A stretch of 64,000 nt of DNA from Streptomyces sp. B21-083 (GCF_036898825.1 NZ_JARUND010000001.1:1550001-1614000); one strand, 5' to 3'; positions 18,346 through 27,575 are shown, numbered from the stretch's first letter. The notes: a model not told the origin generated them from the letters alone. Numbers and translations: made by a program.

Positions 18346-19871
18346 GAGGTGCTTCTCTCGGCGGGGGTGGTGGAATACCTGGCCGGTGGTGCGGAGGCGG
18401 TGACGGGAGCGGCCTTTGGGGTGGTGGCGGTCAGGGGGTGATCGGTCTCCGGTGCTGCTGGGGCGGGCCGGGGCGGTGTGGCCGTCTGCTGGCCCTGGGC
18501 GGGCCAGAGCGGCATGACCACCTGCGGGCCTTTGGCGTACCTGGACGCCGGTGCTGCCTGGGCGAGCCGGGGCGCCGTGGCCGTCAGCGGATCTTGCGCG
18601 AACCCGAACACCCGCGCTGCCGGGCGGGGCCTGGGCGGCACGGCCGTCTGCTGGCCCTGGGGAGGCCGGGGCTGCATGGCCGGCTGCGGGCCTTGGGCAG
18701 GCCGGGGCTGCATGGCCGTCTGCTGGCCTTGGGCAGGCCGGGGCGGTGTGGCCGGCTGCGGGCCTTGGGCGAACCCGAACGCCCGCGCTGCCGGGTCGGG
18801 CCTGGACGGCACGGCCGTCTGCTGGCCCTGGGCGGGCCCGGGCTCCGTGGCCGTCTGTGTGCACTGCGCGGAGGTGGGCGGTGTTGCCGGCGGTTCTGGG
18901 GATTCGGGGGAGTCGGCGGGCAGTTTGGCGGTGGAGGGTGCTGTGCGGCGGAGGAAGTGGAGGGAGTGTTCGGCGTATTGGGGGCCCGCGTGGGAGTGGC
19001 GGGGGAGTTCCACGACGGTCAGGCCCTGGTAGCCGGTGGCGGACAGTGCGGCGAGTACGGGTGGGAAGTCGATCTCGCCGTCCCCGAACGGGAGGTGTTC
19101 GTGGACTCCGCGGCGCATGTCCTCGATCTGGACGTGACGCAGCCAGGGTGCGGCGGCGCGGACGCAGTCGACGGGAGAGAGGGGTTCGAGGCACTGGCAG
19201 TGACCGATGTCGAGGGTGAGACCGAGGGCCGCGGGGTCGTCGAGTGCTTGGCGGAGGTGGTGGAAGTCGGCGAGGGTGGCGAGCAGATGGCCTGGTTCGG
19301 GTTCGATCGCGAGTGGGACGCCGGCTGCTGTGGCCGCCTCCAGGACGGGGACGAGAGCTTCGGTCAGGCGGTGCCAGGCGGTGTCATGGTCCGTGCCGGC
19401 GGGGGTGATACCGCTGAAGCAGTGCACGGCGTGGGCGCCGAGGTCAGCGGCGACGCGCACAGCTCTGAGCAGAAGGTCGACGCGTCGTGAGCGGTCGTCC
19501 GGGTCGGGGTCGAGGAGCGAGGGGCCGTGTTTGCGGCGTGGGTCGAGTACGTAGCGGGCGCCGGTCTCCACGGTGACGCCGAGCCCGAGAGAGTTCAGGC
19601 GGCGGCCGACGCGTCGGGTGCGCTCGGAGAGGTCGCGGGCGAGCGGGTCCAGGTGCATGTGGTCGAGGGTCAGACCGACGCCGTCGTAGCCGAGGTCGGC
19701 CAGCAGACCGAGGGCGTCGTCGAGACGGAGGTCGGTGAGGCCGTTGGTCCCGTAGCCGAAGCGGAAGGGGGTGTGGGGGGTGTCGGGGGTGGTCGCGTCG
19801 GACGGTGAACCGGCTCGGGCGCGGTCCCGGTCCCGATTGGCCCGGTCTCGTGCGCCGGGTCGGGTGCTCAC
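18342..19871 (-). CDS. Sugar phosphate isomerase/epimerase-like TIM barrel with a long repeat tail
   Basis: A 509-residue protein in two parts. Residues 35-310 are a TIM barrel (FRFGYGTNGLTDLRLDDALG, LTLDHMHLDPLA, LAIEPEPGHLL, LTLDIGHCQC, HVQIEDMRRGVHEHLPFG, VVELPRHSH) with the Glu/Asp/His metal pattern of IolE or xylose-isomerase-like enzymes. Residues 345-475 are low-complexity Pro/Gln/Ala repeats, mainly 12-residue PAQGQQTAxxPR units plus 21-residue variants, which no family member needs. GTG 19871 overlaps the inositol-3-phosphate synthase stop by 4 nt, and the stop overlaps eboA. The tail was probably added by DNA repeat expansion. Confidence 0.82.
   Translation of the reverse strand: MSTRPGARDRANRDRDRARAGSPSDATTPDTPHTPFRFGYGTNGLTDLRLDDALGLLADLGYDGVGLTLDHMHLDPLARDLSERTRRVGRRLNSLGLGVTVETGARYVLDPRRKHGPSLLDPDPDDRSRRVDLLLRAVRVAADLGAHAVHCFSGITPAGTDHDTAWHRLTEALVPVLEAATAAGVPLAIEPEPGHLLATLADFHHLRQALDDPAALGLTLDIGHCQCLEPLSPVDCVRAAAPWLRHVQIEDMRRGVHEHLPFGDGEIDFPPVLAALSATGYQGLTVVELPRHSHAGPQYAEHSLHFLRRTAPSTAKLPADSPESPEPPATPPTSAQCTQTATEPGPAQGQQTAVPSRPDPAARAFGFAQGPQPATPPRPAQGQQTAMQPRPAQGPQPAMQPRPPQGQQTAVPPRPRPAARVFGFAQDPLTATAPRLAQAAPASRYAKGPQVVMPLWPAQGQQTATPPRPAPAAPETDHPLTATTPKAAPVTASAPPARYSTTPAERSTS
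18447..18839 (-). repeat. Tandem 36-bp and related repeats within the TIM-barrel gene tail
   Basis: The DNA encodes at least five 12-residue units of the pattern PAQG(Q/P)Q(T/P)A-x-x-PR, interleaved with 21-residue units such as PDPAARAFGFAQGPQPATPPR shortened and mutated. Adjacent 36-bp units near 18660-18735 differ at only a few bases, indicating recent expansion. Confidence 0.75.
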
Positions 19872-21124
19872 CGGCGTTCCTCCTCGTCGCCGGACGGTCG
19901 GGCGCCCAAGGCCTCCGGCCGGGTGTCGGCGTCCCGGCCCCGTCCCTTGCCCGGGTGGGCCGGCCGGTCCGCGACCTCTCCCCCGCCCCCGCCCACGCCG
20001 CCGCCCCGCAGCCTTGTCGCGAACGCCAGCAGTTCCGCGTACTGCTCTCCCAGTCCCGGGGGGCCGTCGCCCATCGGGTCCTTGAAGTAGAAGCCGAGTT
20101 GGCTCAGGGGTCCGGAGATGCCGGCTTCGTGGGCGCGGGCGGTGAGGCGGGCCAGGTCGAGGATCAGGGGGGCCGCCAGGGCCGAGTCGCAGCCCTGCCA
20201 GGTGGTCTGGAGGATCATGCGGGTGCCGAGGAAGCCGTCGAAGGCGATGTGGTCCCACGCGGTTTTCCAGTCACCGAGGGACGGGACGTCGTCAATGTGG
20301 ACCGTGCCCTCCGGTGTGGTGCCGAGGGTGTCGGTGAGGACGCGTTCCTTGCCGGCGTTCTTGGCCGCCGCGGCGGCGGGGTCGGCGAGGGAGGCCCCGT
20401 CTCCCCCGCCGAGCAGGTTGGTGCCCGACCATGCGCGGACCTCCAGTGCCCGTTGCGTGAACATCGGGCCGAGGACCGACCTGAGCAGTGTCTGGCCCGT
20501 TTTGCCGTCGCGGCCCGCGTAGGGCAGCGCGCTGGTCGCCGCCTCGTGGGCCAGTGCCGGGTGGTGCAGCCCTGTCGACGGGGTGAAGTTGACGTACGGG
20601 CAGCCCGCGCGGAGGGCCGCCGCCGCGTACAGGGAGCTCGGCGGGAGTGCGGTGCCGGTGGGGGCCGGTTCCGTGGAGGCGACGTTCACCACCACCGTCC
20701 GGGCCAGGTCGTGGCGTCGTCCGAAATCCTGGATGTCCGCGGCGAAGGCCGTCACCAGGTCGTCCGGGGTTCGGGTGGTGTCTCCGGGGGCGGGGCCGCC
20801 GGGCCTGATCTCCCGGTCCGCGGCGGCCAGTTCGGAGGTGATCGCCGGGGTGAGCCCGTAGGGCAGGACGCCGGCCGCCGTCAGGGCCTCGGCGCGTTTG
20901 GGCAGCGGGCAGTCCACGGTGTCGTGGCCGCCGAAGACCAGGGCGGACAGGGGCGGAAGGTCGCAGTCCGTGAACGGGGGTGTCTCGGTGACCATGCCCG
21001 TGGGGTGGTGCAGTCCCGCTGTCACGGCGGCGCAGCCCGCGACGACGGTGGTGGCGACGGAGCCTCGGGCTCCGATCAGCCATACCCCCACACGAGTTCG
21101 AGGACGGGACGACGACGTGGACAT
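19868..21124 (-). CDS. Inositol-3-phosphate synthase family protein
   Basis: A 418-residue NAD-dependent synthase of the myo-inositol-1-phosphate synthase family, converting glucose 6-phosphate to a cyclitol phosphate. Visible motifs are the Rossmann start VGVWLIGARGSVATT, VVNVAST, YVNFTPS, the active-site region KTGQTLLRSVLGPMF, TNLLGGGDG, and AFDGFLGTRMILQTTWQGCD. The last 45 or so residues are a charged, glycine-rich low-complexity extension. It heads the coupled ebo-like block with a GGAGG about 8 nt from ATG 21124. Homologues occur beside ebo genes in other actinomycetes as I recall, so its product is probably a precursor of that pathway. Confidence 0.9.
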   Translation of the reverse strand: MSTSSSRPRTRVGVWLIGARGSVATTVVAGCAAVTAGLHHPTGMVTETPPFTDCDLPPLSALVFGGHDTVDCPLPKRAEALTAAGVLPYGLTPAITSELAAADREIRPGGPAPGDTTRTPDDLVTAFAADIQDFGRRHDLARTVVVNVASTEPAPTGTALPPSSLYAAAALRAGCPYVNFTPSTGLHHPALAHEAATSALPYAGRDGKTGQTLLRSVLGPMFTQRALEVRAWSGTNLLGGGDGASLADPAAAAAKNAGKERVLTDTLGTTPEGTVHIDDVPSLGDWKTAWDHIAFDGFLGTRMILQTTWQGCDSALAAPLILDLARLTARAHEAGISGPLSQLGFYFKDPMGDGPPGLGEQYAELLAFATRLRGGGVGGGGGEVADRPAHPGKGRGRDADTRPEALGARPSGDEEERR

Positions 21125-21146
21125 GGGCGGCCTCCTTGTCGTTCAC

Positions 21147-21182
21147 GGTCTACGCGGTCTACGCGGTGTTCGCGGTGTTCAC
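21147..21182 (-). repeat. Four 9-bp tandem repeats in the leader of the synthase gene
   Basis: GGTCTACGC twice, then GGTGTTCGC and GGTGTTCAC, span 36 bp upstream of the inositol-3-phosphate synthase start. Their copy number may vary between strains. Confidence 0.7.
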
Positions 21183-21214
21183 ACCCTCCGGCGGTGGGCC
21201 GGGAGGGGAAGGAA

Positions 21215-21252
21215 GGCGGCGGGCGGAGGTCCGGCGTCCGCCGCCCGCCGCC
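21215..21252 (-). terminator. GC-rich stem-loop downstream of the ThuA-domain gene
   Basis: GGCGGCGGGCGG (21215-21226) pairs with CCGCCCGCCGCC (21241-21252) around a 14-nt loop, beginning 2 nt after the ThuA-domain gene's stop. It separates the secreted sugar-oxidation genes from the ebo-like block. Confidence 0.7.
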
Positions 21253-21254
21253 GC

Positions 21255-22640
21255 TCAGTCGCCCGTGGTGGCCGGGCTCACCGGCACGTTCACGGGCAGT
21301 TCCTTGATCCGGATGTCACGGAAGGACACCTGGTCGTCGGCTCCGTGGTTCTGGATGCCGATGTGACCGTCCCGCAGGCTGCGGGCGGGATCGGTGTTGG
21401 TGAAATCGTTGATCCGCACGCCGTTGAGCCAGACGCGGAGTCGTTCGCCCTCCACGCGGATCTCGTACGTGTTCCACTCCCCCGGCGGATTCAGCGCACG
21501 GTCGCGCTTCCTCAGGTCGGCAGAGCGGAAGCCGTACACGGCCCCGGTGGTGCGGTCGGCGGTGTCGGTCGCGTCGATCTGGATCTCGTAGCCCTTGTCG
21601 ACTGCCGACCACGGGTCGTCCGAGGGCGGGAAGCCCACGAACACACCGGAGTTGTCGTCTCCTCGGGCCTTCCAGTCCAGCTTCAGCGAGTAGGCGCGGA
21701 AGCTCCGTTCGGCGTACCAGAGCAGGCCCATGCCGCCGGACGACGTCAGCGTGCCGTCGTCGGAGACGGTGAAGGTGCCCGGGCCCGCCTGTTTCCATCC
21801 TTCCCGCGAGGTGCTGTCGAAGAGCGGCTGGTAGCCGTTCTCCGGCCGGCAGTCCGCCTGGGCTTTGCCGGTGGCCCAGCGCAGGCCGCCCAACAGGTGC
21901 TGTCTGAGCGCCGGTTCGGTGTACGCGGACGACAGGTGGCCGACGCCGGTGTAGAAGGAGCGTCCGCCCGCGTAGTTGTGGCACCAGGCGATCGGGTGGT
22001 CGCCGTTCATCGTGCCGCCGGTGTACGACGACTCGTCGAGGGAGGCCAGGACGTGCACCGAACTCCGGGGGTTGGAGCGGTAGTTGTACCACTCGTCGGT
22101 ACGGTTCCAGTCCGCGTTCAGGGTCGAGGTCGCCGGGTGGGCGCGGTCCTCCACCTTCATCCGGGCCGGCTGGATCGCCGGGTGCCCCTGGAAGTAGGCG
22201 CCGACCAGGCCGCCGTAGAACGCCCAGTCGTACTCCGTGTCGGCTGCCGCGTGGATGCCCACATAGCCGCCGCCGTGGTGGATGTAGCTTTCGAAGGACG
22301 CCTGTTGACGGTCCGTCAGTACGTCACCGGTCGTCGAGAGGAAGACGACAGCCGCGTACCGGCGGAGGTTCTTCGGGGTGAACGCCGTCGCGTCCTCCGT
22401 CGCGTCGACCCTGAAGCCGGCGCTCGCGCCGAGTTCCTTGAGTGCTGTGACGCCGTCGGGGATGGAGTCGTGCCGGAAGGCGGCCGTCTTGGAGAAGACC
22501 AGTACCCGGTCGGCGTGCCGTGGTGCGGGCGTGGAGGCTGCCGGGGTCGGCACGCCGCCGAGGAGAAGTGCCGTACCCACAACAGCGGTGACAGACAGCC
22601 CTGTTCGCCGGGTCCATCCTGTTCTTCCTGTTGATCGCAT
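21255..22640 (-). CDS. Secreted ThuA-like plus DUF1080 (3-keto-glycoside hydrolase-type) protein
   Basis: A 461-residue exported protein. After a signal peptide (to about residue 36) comes a ThuA-like glutamine-amidotransferase-fold domain (VLVFSKTAAFRHDSIPDGV, FLSTTGDVLTDRQQ, GGGYVGIHAA, GRSFYTGVGH) to about residue 265, then a DUF1080 concanavalin-like domain (GYQPLFDSTSREGW, GMGLLWYAER, LDWKARGDDNSGVFVGFP, GYEIQIDATD, EWNTYEIRVEG) to the end. DUF1080 proteins include 3-keto-disaccharide hydrolases and ThuA is linked to 3-keto-trehalose use. It lies 12 nt after the sugar dehydrogenase gene, so the pair probably acts together outside the cell. Confidence 0.88.
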   Translation of the reverse strand: MRSTGRTGWTRRTGLSVTAVVGTALLLGGVPTPAASTPAPRHADRVLVFSKTAAFRHDSIPDGVTALKELGASAGFRVDATEDATAFTPKNLRRYAAVVFLSTTGDVLTDRQQASFESYIHHGGGYVGIHAAADTEYDWAFYGGLVGAYFQGHPAIQPARMKVEDRAHPATSTLNADWNRTDEWYNYRSNPRSSVHVLASLDESSYTGGTMNGDHPIAWCHNYAGGRSFYTGVGHLSSAYTEPALRQHLLGGLRWATGKAQADCRPENGYQPLFDSTSREGWKQAGPGTFTVSDDGTLTSSGGMGLLWYAERSFRAYSLKLDWKARGDDNSGVFVGFPPSDDPWSAVDKGYEIQIDATDTADRTTGAVYGFRSADLRKRDRALNPPGEWNTYEIRVEGERLRVWLNGVRINDFTNTDPARSLRDGHIGIQNHGADDQVSFRDIRIKELPVNVPVSPATTGD

Positions 22641-22652
22641 GGGTGTCTCCCC

Positions 22653-25166
22653 TCAGCCCGTGGTGAAGGCGAAGTCGTCCACCTCGTACAGGTCGCCGCT
22701 CGCCGCTCCCTTGAAGACCAGGTAGAGCGTGGTCGTGCTCTGCGGGGCGTGGGAGAGGGTGGCGGTGACGTCCTGGTAGGTGTCCCAGCCGCCGGTCGCC
22801 GGTACGGTCGTACGGCCCAGCATCTTGCCGGTCGGGGAACCCGCGCGGATCTCCAGCTTGCCGCCCGCGCCCTCCGAGGCGACGCGTGCCGTGAGCGACT
22901 TGGCGTTGCCCAGGGCGTACGGCGTGAAGGCGATCCAGTCTCCGTTGTCGATGTCGCCGACCGTCTTGCCGCCGTTCGCCGACTCTCGTGAACTCACGCC
23001 TGTGCCGGACGAGTTGTTGGAGTGCTCGGCCTGGCGGTGGGTGGGCTGGACGACGTTCTGGTCATGGGTGGTCAGGGGTGCCTGGCCGCCGCCTCCGAGG
23101 TCGGTGTACTGGGCGTCGAAGACCCCGAAGATGTTGGCGTCCGGGTCGTGGCCGCCGTCGGCGCTGGTCTGGATGGTGCCGGAGCAGCCGTTCGCCGAGG
23201 TCTGCGGGTGGCCGTGGCTGTCGTGGCCGAGGATGAAGGTGACCTGGACCTTGGTGCAGTCGATACTCCGGCCGTCCTCCCGGTCGGTGACCTTCACCTT
23301 GAACGGGATCGCGTCGCCGAACGCGAACAGCTGTCCGTCCTGCGGGAGTTGGAGGGTCACCTTGGGGGCGGTATTGCCGACGACGACCTGGACGCTCGCG
23401 CCGCCCGTGCGGCCGGTGGTGTCCTTGGCGGTCACCGTCGCCGTGTACGTACCGTTCTTCTTGTACTTGTGGGAGGGGTTGGCCGAGGTCGATGTTCCTC
23501 CGTCGCCGAAGTCCCAGCTGTAGGTGAGGGCGTCACCGTCCTGGTCGGTGCTGCCGGCGGAGGAGAACTTCACCCGCAGGGGTGCCTGCCCGGAGGTGAC
23601 GTCGGCGGCGGCCTGTGCGACCGGGGAGTGGCCGTCGGTGGCGTTCTCGATGCGGTAGAGGGCGGAGTGCTCGTCGCCACCGAACCAGGAGATGCCGTAG
23701 TCGAGGACGTAGAGCGCGCCGTCCGGCCCGAAGGCCATGTCCATCACCTGGGTGCCGGTCCATGGAATGTCGTTGATGGACTGGACGGTCCCGTTGTCGT
23801 CGCTGCTGATCCGCTTGATCCACTGGCGGCCGAACTCACCGGCGAAGAAGTCGCCGTCGTACGCCGCCGGGAACTTGACCGGGGAGTCGAGCGAGGCGTC
23901 GTAGTGGTAGACGGGGCCGCCCATCGGGGACTCGGAGCCGTCGCCGAACTCCGGTACGGACGCGCCGTTGTAGGGGATCCAGGCGGCCTGCGCCGGGGGA
24001 AGGTCGGTCAGGCCGGTGTTGTGGGGGGAGTTGTTCTTGGGGGCGGCGCAGTCGAAAGCGGCGCCAGAGGTGCCGGTCGCGAAGTCGTAGTCGACGTAGG
24101 GGTCGTTGGCGCCGGTGCAGTACGGCCAGCCGAAGTTGCCGGGGCCGGTGACACGGGCGAACTCGACCTGGCCTGCGGGTCCTCGGGCCGGGTCGGCGGC
24201 GCCCGCGTCGGGGCCGTACTCGCCGATGTAGAGGATGCCGGTCGCCTTGTCGACGCTGAAGCGGAACGGGTTGCGGAAGCCCATCGCGTAGATCTCGGGG
24301 CGTGTCTTCTCCGTGCCGGGTGCGAACAGGTTGCCGTCGGGGACGGTGTACGAGCCGTCCGCGTCGACCTTGACGCGCAGGATCTTGCCGCGCAGGTCGT
24401 TGGTGTTGCCGGCCGAACGCTGGGCGTCGAAGGCCGGGTTGCGGTTCGCGCGCTCGTCGATCGGTGTGAAGCCGTCCGACTGGAAGGGGTTGGTGTCGTC
24501 GCCCGTCGACAGGTAGAGGTTGCCCGCCGCGTCGAAGTCGATGTCGCCGCCGACATGGCAGCACAGGCCCCGTGAGGCGGGTACGTCGAGGATCTTCTTC
24601 TCGCTGGCCTTGTCGAGGGTGCCGTCGGCGCCCAGGACGAAGCGGGAGAGCCGGTTGACGCCGTCGAAGGGCGCGAAGTCGGCCGCGGTGCCCGTCTCGG
24701 GGGCGTCGCCCGCGGGGGTGTTCAACGGGGGCGCGTAGTACAGGTAGATGAAGCGGTTGGAGCTGAACTGGGGGTCCACGCCGATGCCTTGGAGGCCCTC
24801 TTCGTCGTGGGAGTAGACGTCGAGCTTGCCGGCGAGCCGGGTGTTTCCGGCGGCGTCGGTGATGCGGAGTTCACCGTCGCGCGAGGTGTGCAGGACCGAG
24901 CGGTCGGGGAGGACGGCGAGCGACATGGGTTCGCCGACCTCCGGTTCCCCCTTGGCCAGGGTGACCTGCTGGAAGTCCTCGGCGGCTGTCGTCGCGGGGG
25001 CCGCCGAGGGGTCGGCGACGGCTGCGCCGGCCTGGGGTGCGACCAGGGTCAGTGACGCTCCCGCGAGCAGCGCGCCCGTGAACAGGGCGAGCGCTCTGCG
25101 GACTTTGGGGTGTCGTCTGCGACTCCCGGTTCTGCCGGTGCGGGTGGTGCCGACTTTCGCGTGCAC
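22653..25166 (-). CDS. Secreted PQQ-type sugar dehydrogenase with PKD and CBM6-like domains
   Basis: An 837-residue exported protein. Signal peptide to about residue 48; a glucose/sorbosone dehydrogenase (GSDH) six-bladed propeller at about 60-510 (SHDEEGLQGIGVDPQF, HVGGDIDFDAAGNLYLSTGD, LRGKILRVKVDADG, IYAMGFRNPFRF, GNFGWPYC, FGPDGALYVLDYG); a PKD domain at about 520-605 (YSWDFGDGGTST); a further beta domain; and a C-terminal CBM6/35-like domain (about 690-837). GTG 25166 has a GGAGG 5 nt upstream. GSDH proteins oxidise sugars with PQQ or are carbohydrate-binding relatives. No PQQ biosynthesis genes are in the window. Confidence 0.88.
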   Translation of the reverse strand: MHAKVGTTRTGRTGSRRRHPKVRRALALFTGALLAGASLTLVAPQAGAAVADPSAAPATTAAEDFQQVTLAKGEPEVGEPMSLAVLPDRSVLHTSRDGELRITDAAGNTRLAGKLDVYSHDEEGLQGIGVDPQFSSNRFIYLYYAPPLNTPAGDAPETGTAADFAPFDGVNRLSRFVLGADGTLDKASEKKILDVPASRGLCCHVGGDIDFDAAGNLYLSTGDDTNPFQSDGFTPIDERANRNPAFDAQRSAGNTNDLRGKILRVKVDADGSYTVPDGNLFAPGTEKTRPEIYAMGFRNPFRFSVDKATGILYIGEYGPDAGAADPARGPAGQVEFARVTGPGNFGWPYCTGANDPYVDYDFATGTSGAAFDCAAPKNNSPHNTGLTDLPPAQAAWIPYNGASVPEFGDGSESPMGGPVYHYDASLDSPVKFPAAYDGDFFAGEFGRQWIKRISSDDNGTVQSINDIPWTGTQVMDMAFGPDGALYVLDYGISWFGGDEHSALYRIENATDGHSPVAQAAADVTSGQAPLRVKFSSAGSTDQDGDALTYSWDFGDGGTSTSANPSHKYKKNGTYTATVTAKDTTGRTGGASVQVVVGNTAPKVTLQLPQDGQLFAFGDAIPFKVKVTDREDGRSIDCTKVQVTFILGHDSHGHPQTSANGCSGTIQTSADGGHDPDANIFGVFDAQYTDLGGGGQAPLTTHDQNVVQPTHRQAEHSNNSSGTGVSSRESANGGKTVGDIDNGDWIAFTPYALGNAKSLTARVASEGAGGKLEIRAGSPTGKMLGRTTVPATGGWDTYQDVTATLSHAPQSTTTLYLVFKGAASGDLYEVDDFAFTTG

Positions 25167-25274
25167 GAATGCCTCCAGAATGGAGCTCGTGGTACATGCG
25201 GGTGCGATACGCCGGGGTGCGCCGTCACCCCGGAGCGAAACAGTCCGGAACAGGCCGGAACAGTCAGGGGCAGC

Positions 25275-26279
25275 TCAGTCGTTGCTGCCGAACGCCGCGT
25301 CGAAGGAGGCCGACGGCGGGTCGAAGTCGTACGCCTTGAGGCGGGTCAGCGCCTCGGGGGCGCCCTGGAGCCGGTCCATGCCGGCGTCCTCCCACTCCAC
25401 GGAGACGGGACCCCGGTAGTCGATGGAGCGCAGCATGCGGAAGACGTCCTCCCAGGGGACGTCGCCATGGCCGGCGGACACGAAGTCCCAGCCGCGGCGC
25501 GGGTCGCCCCAGGGCAGATGCGAGCCGAGGCGGCCGTTGCGGCCGTCGAGCCGCTTGCGGGCCTCCTTGCAGTCGACGTGGTAGATCCGGTCGCGGAAGT
25601 CCCACAGGAAGCCGACCGGGTCCAGGTCCTGCCACACGAAGTGCGAAGGGTCGAAGTTCAGGCCGAAGGCGGCCCGGTGGTCGACTGCCTCCAGTGCGCG
25701 CTGGGTTGTCCAGTAGTCGTAGGCGATCTCGCTGGGGTGGACCTCGTGTGCGAAGCGCACGCCCTGGGCGTCGAAGACGTCGAGGATCGGGTTCCAGCGG
25801 TCGGCGAAGTCCTGGTAGCCGCGGTCGATCATCGACTGGGGGGCCGGTGGGAACATCGCGACCAGGTGCCAGATCGCGGAGCCCGTGAAGCCGATGACGG
25901 TGTCGACGCCGAAGGCGGCGGCGGCCCGCGCGGTGTCGGCGATCTCGGCCGCCGCCCGCTGTCGTACGCCCTCCGCGTCGCCGTCGCCCCAGATACGGCC
26001 GGGCAGGATCGCCTGGTGCCGTTCGTCGATGATGGCGTCGCAGACGGCCTGTCCCACCAGGTGGTTGGAGATCGCCCAGCACTTGAGGCCGTACTTGTCG
26101 AGGAGTTGGTGGCGGCCCGCCAGGTAGGACGGGTCCGCGATGGCCTTGTCGACCTCGAAGTGATCGCCCCAGCAAGCGAGTTCGAGACCGTCGTAGCCGA
26201 AGTCACGGGCGAGGCGGCAGACCTCTTCGAGAGGCAGGTCGGCCCACTGGCCGGTGAAGAGTGTGAAGTCGCGCGGCAT
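25275..26279 (-). CDS. Cytoplasmic sugar phosphate isomerase/epimerase (TIM barrel)
   Basis: A 334-residue TIM-barrel protein without a signal peptide. Segments [69 protein letters not shown] and [10 protein letters not shown] carry the usual Glu/Asp/His/Glu metal-ligand series of IolE/xylose-isomerase-like enzymes. ATG 26279 lies 15 nt after the upstream oxidoreductase stop and has GAGGAGG before it. Dehydrogenase plus isomerase pairs of this kind convert keto-sugars or inositols; the precise substrate is unknown. Confidence 0.88.
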   Translation of the reverse strand: MPRDFTLFTGQWADLPLEEVCRLARDFGYDGLELACWGDHFEVDKAIADPSYLAGRHQLLDKYGLKCWAISNHLVGQAVCDAIIDERHQAILPGRIWGDGDAEGVRQRAAAEIADTARAAAAFGVDTVIGFTGSAIWHLVAMFPPAPQSMIDRGYQDFADRWNPILDVFDAQGVRFAHEVHPSEIAYDYWTTQRALEAVDHRAAFGLNFDPSHFVWQDLDPVGFLWDFRDRIYHVDCKEARKRLDGRNGRLGSHLPWGDPRRGWDFVSAGHGDVPWEDVFRMLRSIDYRGPVSVEWEDAGMDRLQGAPEALTRLKAYDFDPPSASFDAAFGSND

Positions 26280-26294
26280 TCTCGTCGAGCCTCC

Positions 26295-27527
26295 TCAGTC
26301 CGACAGGGGTGAAGTCAGTGCGGGTGTGCCCGATATGGGCATGTAGACGGAGTTCTTCTCCGCGCTCTCCTCGACCGCCGCCAGGACGCGTTGCACCTGG
26401 AGGCCTTCCGCGAAGGACGGCCGGGGTCGGTTGCCCTCGGCTATCGCGAGGACAAGGTCGCGGGCCTGGTGGACGAAGGTGTGCTCGTACCCGAGTCCGT
26501 GGCCGGGCGGCCACCACGCGTCCAGGTAGGGGTGATCGGGTTCGGTGACGAGGATGCGGCGGAAGCCGGCGTGCGTGCCGGGTTCGGAGCCGTCGTGGTA
26601 CTCGAGTTCGTTGAGTCGTTCCAGGTCGAACGCCAACGAGCCGTGTTCACCGTTGAGTTCGATGCGCAGGGCGTTCTTGCGGCCGGTCGCGTACCGGGTG
26701 GCCTCGAAGGACGCGAGGGCGCCCGAGCCGAAGCGGCCGGTGAACACGGCGGCGTCGTCCACCGTGACTTGTCCGACCCCGGAGGTCGCGGTGGCGGTCA
26801 GGCCGTTGACCGGGCCGCCGGGCAACGGGCGTTCCCGTACGAAGGTTTCGGTGAGGGCGGAGACTCCGGCGAGGGGTTCGCCCACGAGGTACTGGGCGAG
26901 GTCGACGATGTGGGCACCCAGGTCGCCGAGCGCGCCCGACCCTGCCGTCTCCTTGCGCAGCCGCCAGGTGAGGGGGAACCGTGGGTCCACCAGCCAGTCC
27001 TGAAGGTACGTCACCCGTACGTGCCGGAGGCTGCCGAGCCTGCCCTCGGCGACCATGGAACGGGCGAGCGCGGTGGCGGGCAGACGACGGTAGTTGAAGC
27101 CGACCATCGCCAACTGACCGCGCCGCTCGGCTTCTTCGGCCGCCGCTGTCATCGCTGTGGCTTCCTCGACGGTGTTGGCGAGGGGTTTTTCGCACAGTAC
27201 GTGTTTGCCCGCGGCGAGGGCGGCGAGGGCGATCTCGGCGTGGCTGTCGCCTGGGGTGCAGATGTCGACGAGGTCGACGTCGTCCCGTTCGATCAGGGCG
27301 CGCCAGTCGGTCTCCGCCGCCGCCCAGCCGTGCTTTTTCGCTGCCGCTCGGACGGCGCGGGGGTTTCGGCCGCAGATCGCGGCTAGCACCGGGCGTCGCG
27401 GCAGGTCGAAGACGTGGTTCACGGTGCGCCAGCCCTGGGAGTGGGCTGCGCCCATGAACGCGTAGCCGACCATGCCGACGCCGAGTGTCGGCTTGTCGGC
27501 CTCGGCGCCTGCCTGCGGCTGTGCCAT
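26295..27527 (-). CDS. Gfo/Idh/MocA-family oxidoreductase
   Basis: A 410-residue NAD(P)-dependent sugar or cyclitol dehydrogenase. The Rossmann start is LGVGMVGYAFMGAAHSQGW, and the family's catalytic lysine signature is CEKPLANTVEEA, followed by MVGFNYRRLPA and the C-terminal substrate domain with LGDLGAHIVDLAQYLVG (His in the active site). It is followed within 15 nt by the TIM-barrel isomerase gene and preceded by the ABC importer genes, making oxidation of an imported sugar or inositol plausible. Confidence 0.9.
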   Translation of the reverse strand: MAQPQAGAEADKPTLGVGMVGYAFMGAAHSQGWRTVNHVFDLPRRPVLAAICGRNPRAVRAAAKKHGWAAAETDWRALIERDDVDLVDICTPGDSHAEIALAALAAGKHVLCEKPLANTVEEATAMTAAAEEAERRGQLAMVGFNYRRLPATALARSMVAEGRLGSLRHVRVTYLQDWLVDPRFPLTWRLRKETAGSGALGDLGAHIVDLAQYLVGEPLAGVSALTETFVRERPLPGGPVNGLTATATSGVGQVTVDDAAVFTGRFGSGALASFEATRYATGRKNALRIELNGEHGSLAFDLERLNELEYHDGSEPGTHAGFRRILVTEPDHPYLDAWWPPGHGLGYEHTFVHQARDLVLAIAEGNRPRPSFAEGLQVQRVLAAVEESAEKNSVYMPISGTPALTSPLSD

Positions 27528-27575
27528 GCGGAGGTCCTCCTCGTGGTGGTGGTGGTGGGGGGTGATCCAGTGGGT

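Noticed and set aside
19805..21307. Rightward 500-codon frame opposite inositol-3-phosphate synthase
   Set aside because: Antisense shadow; it spans the start and leader of a gene with clear synthase motifs.
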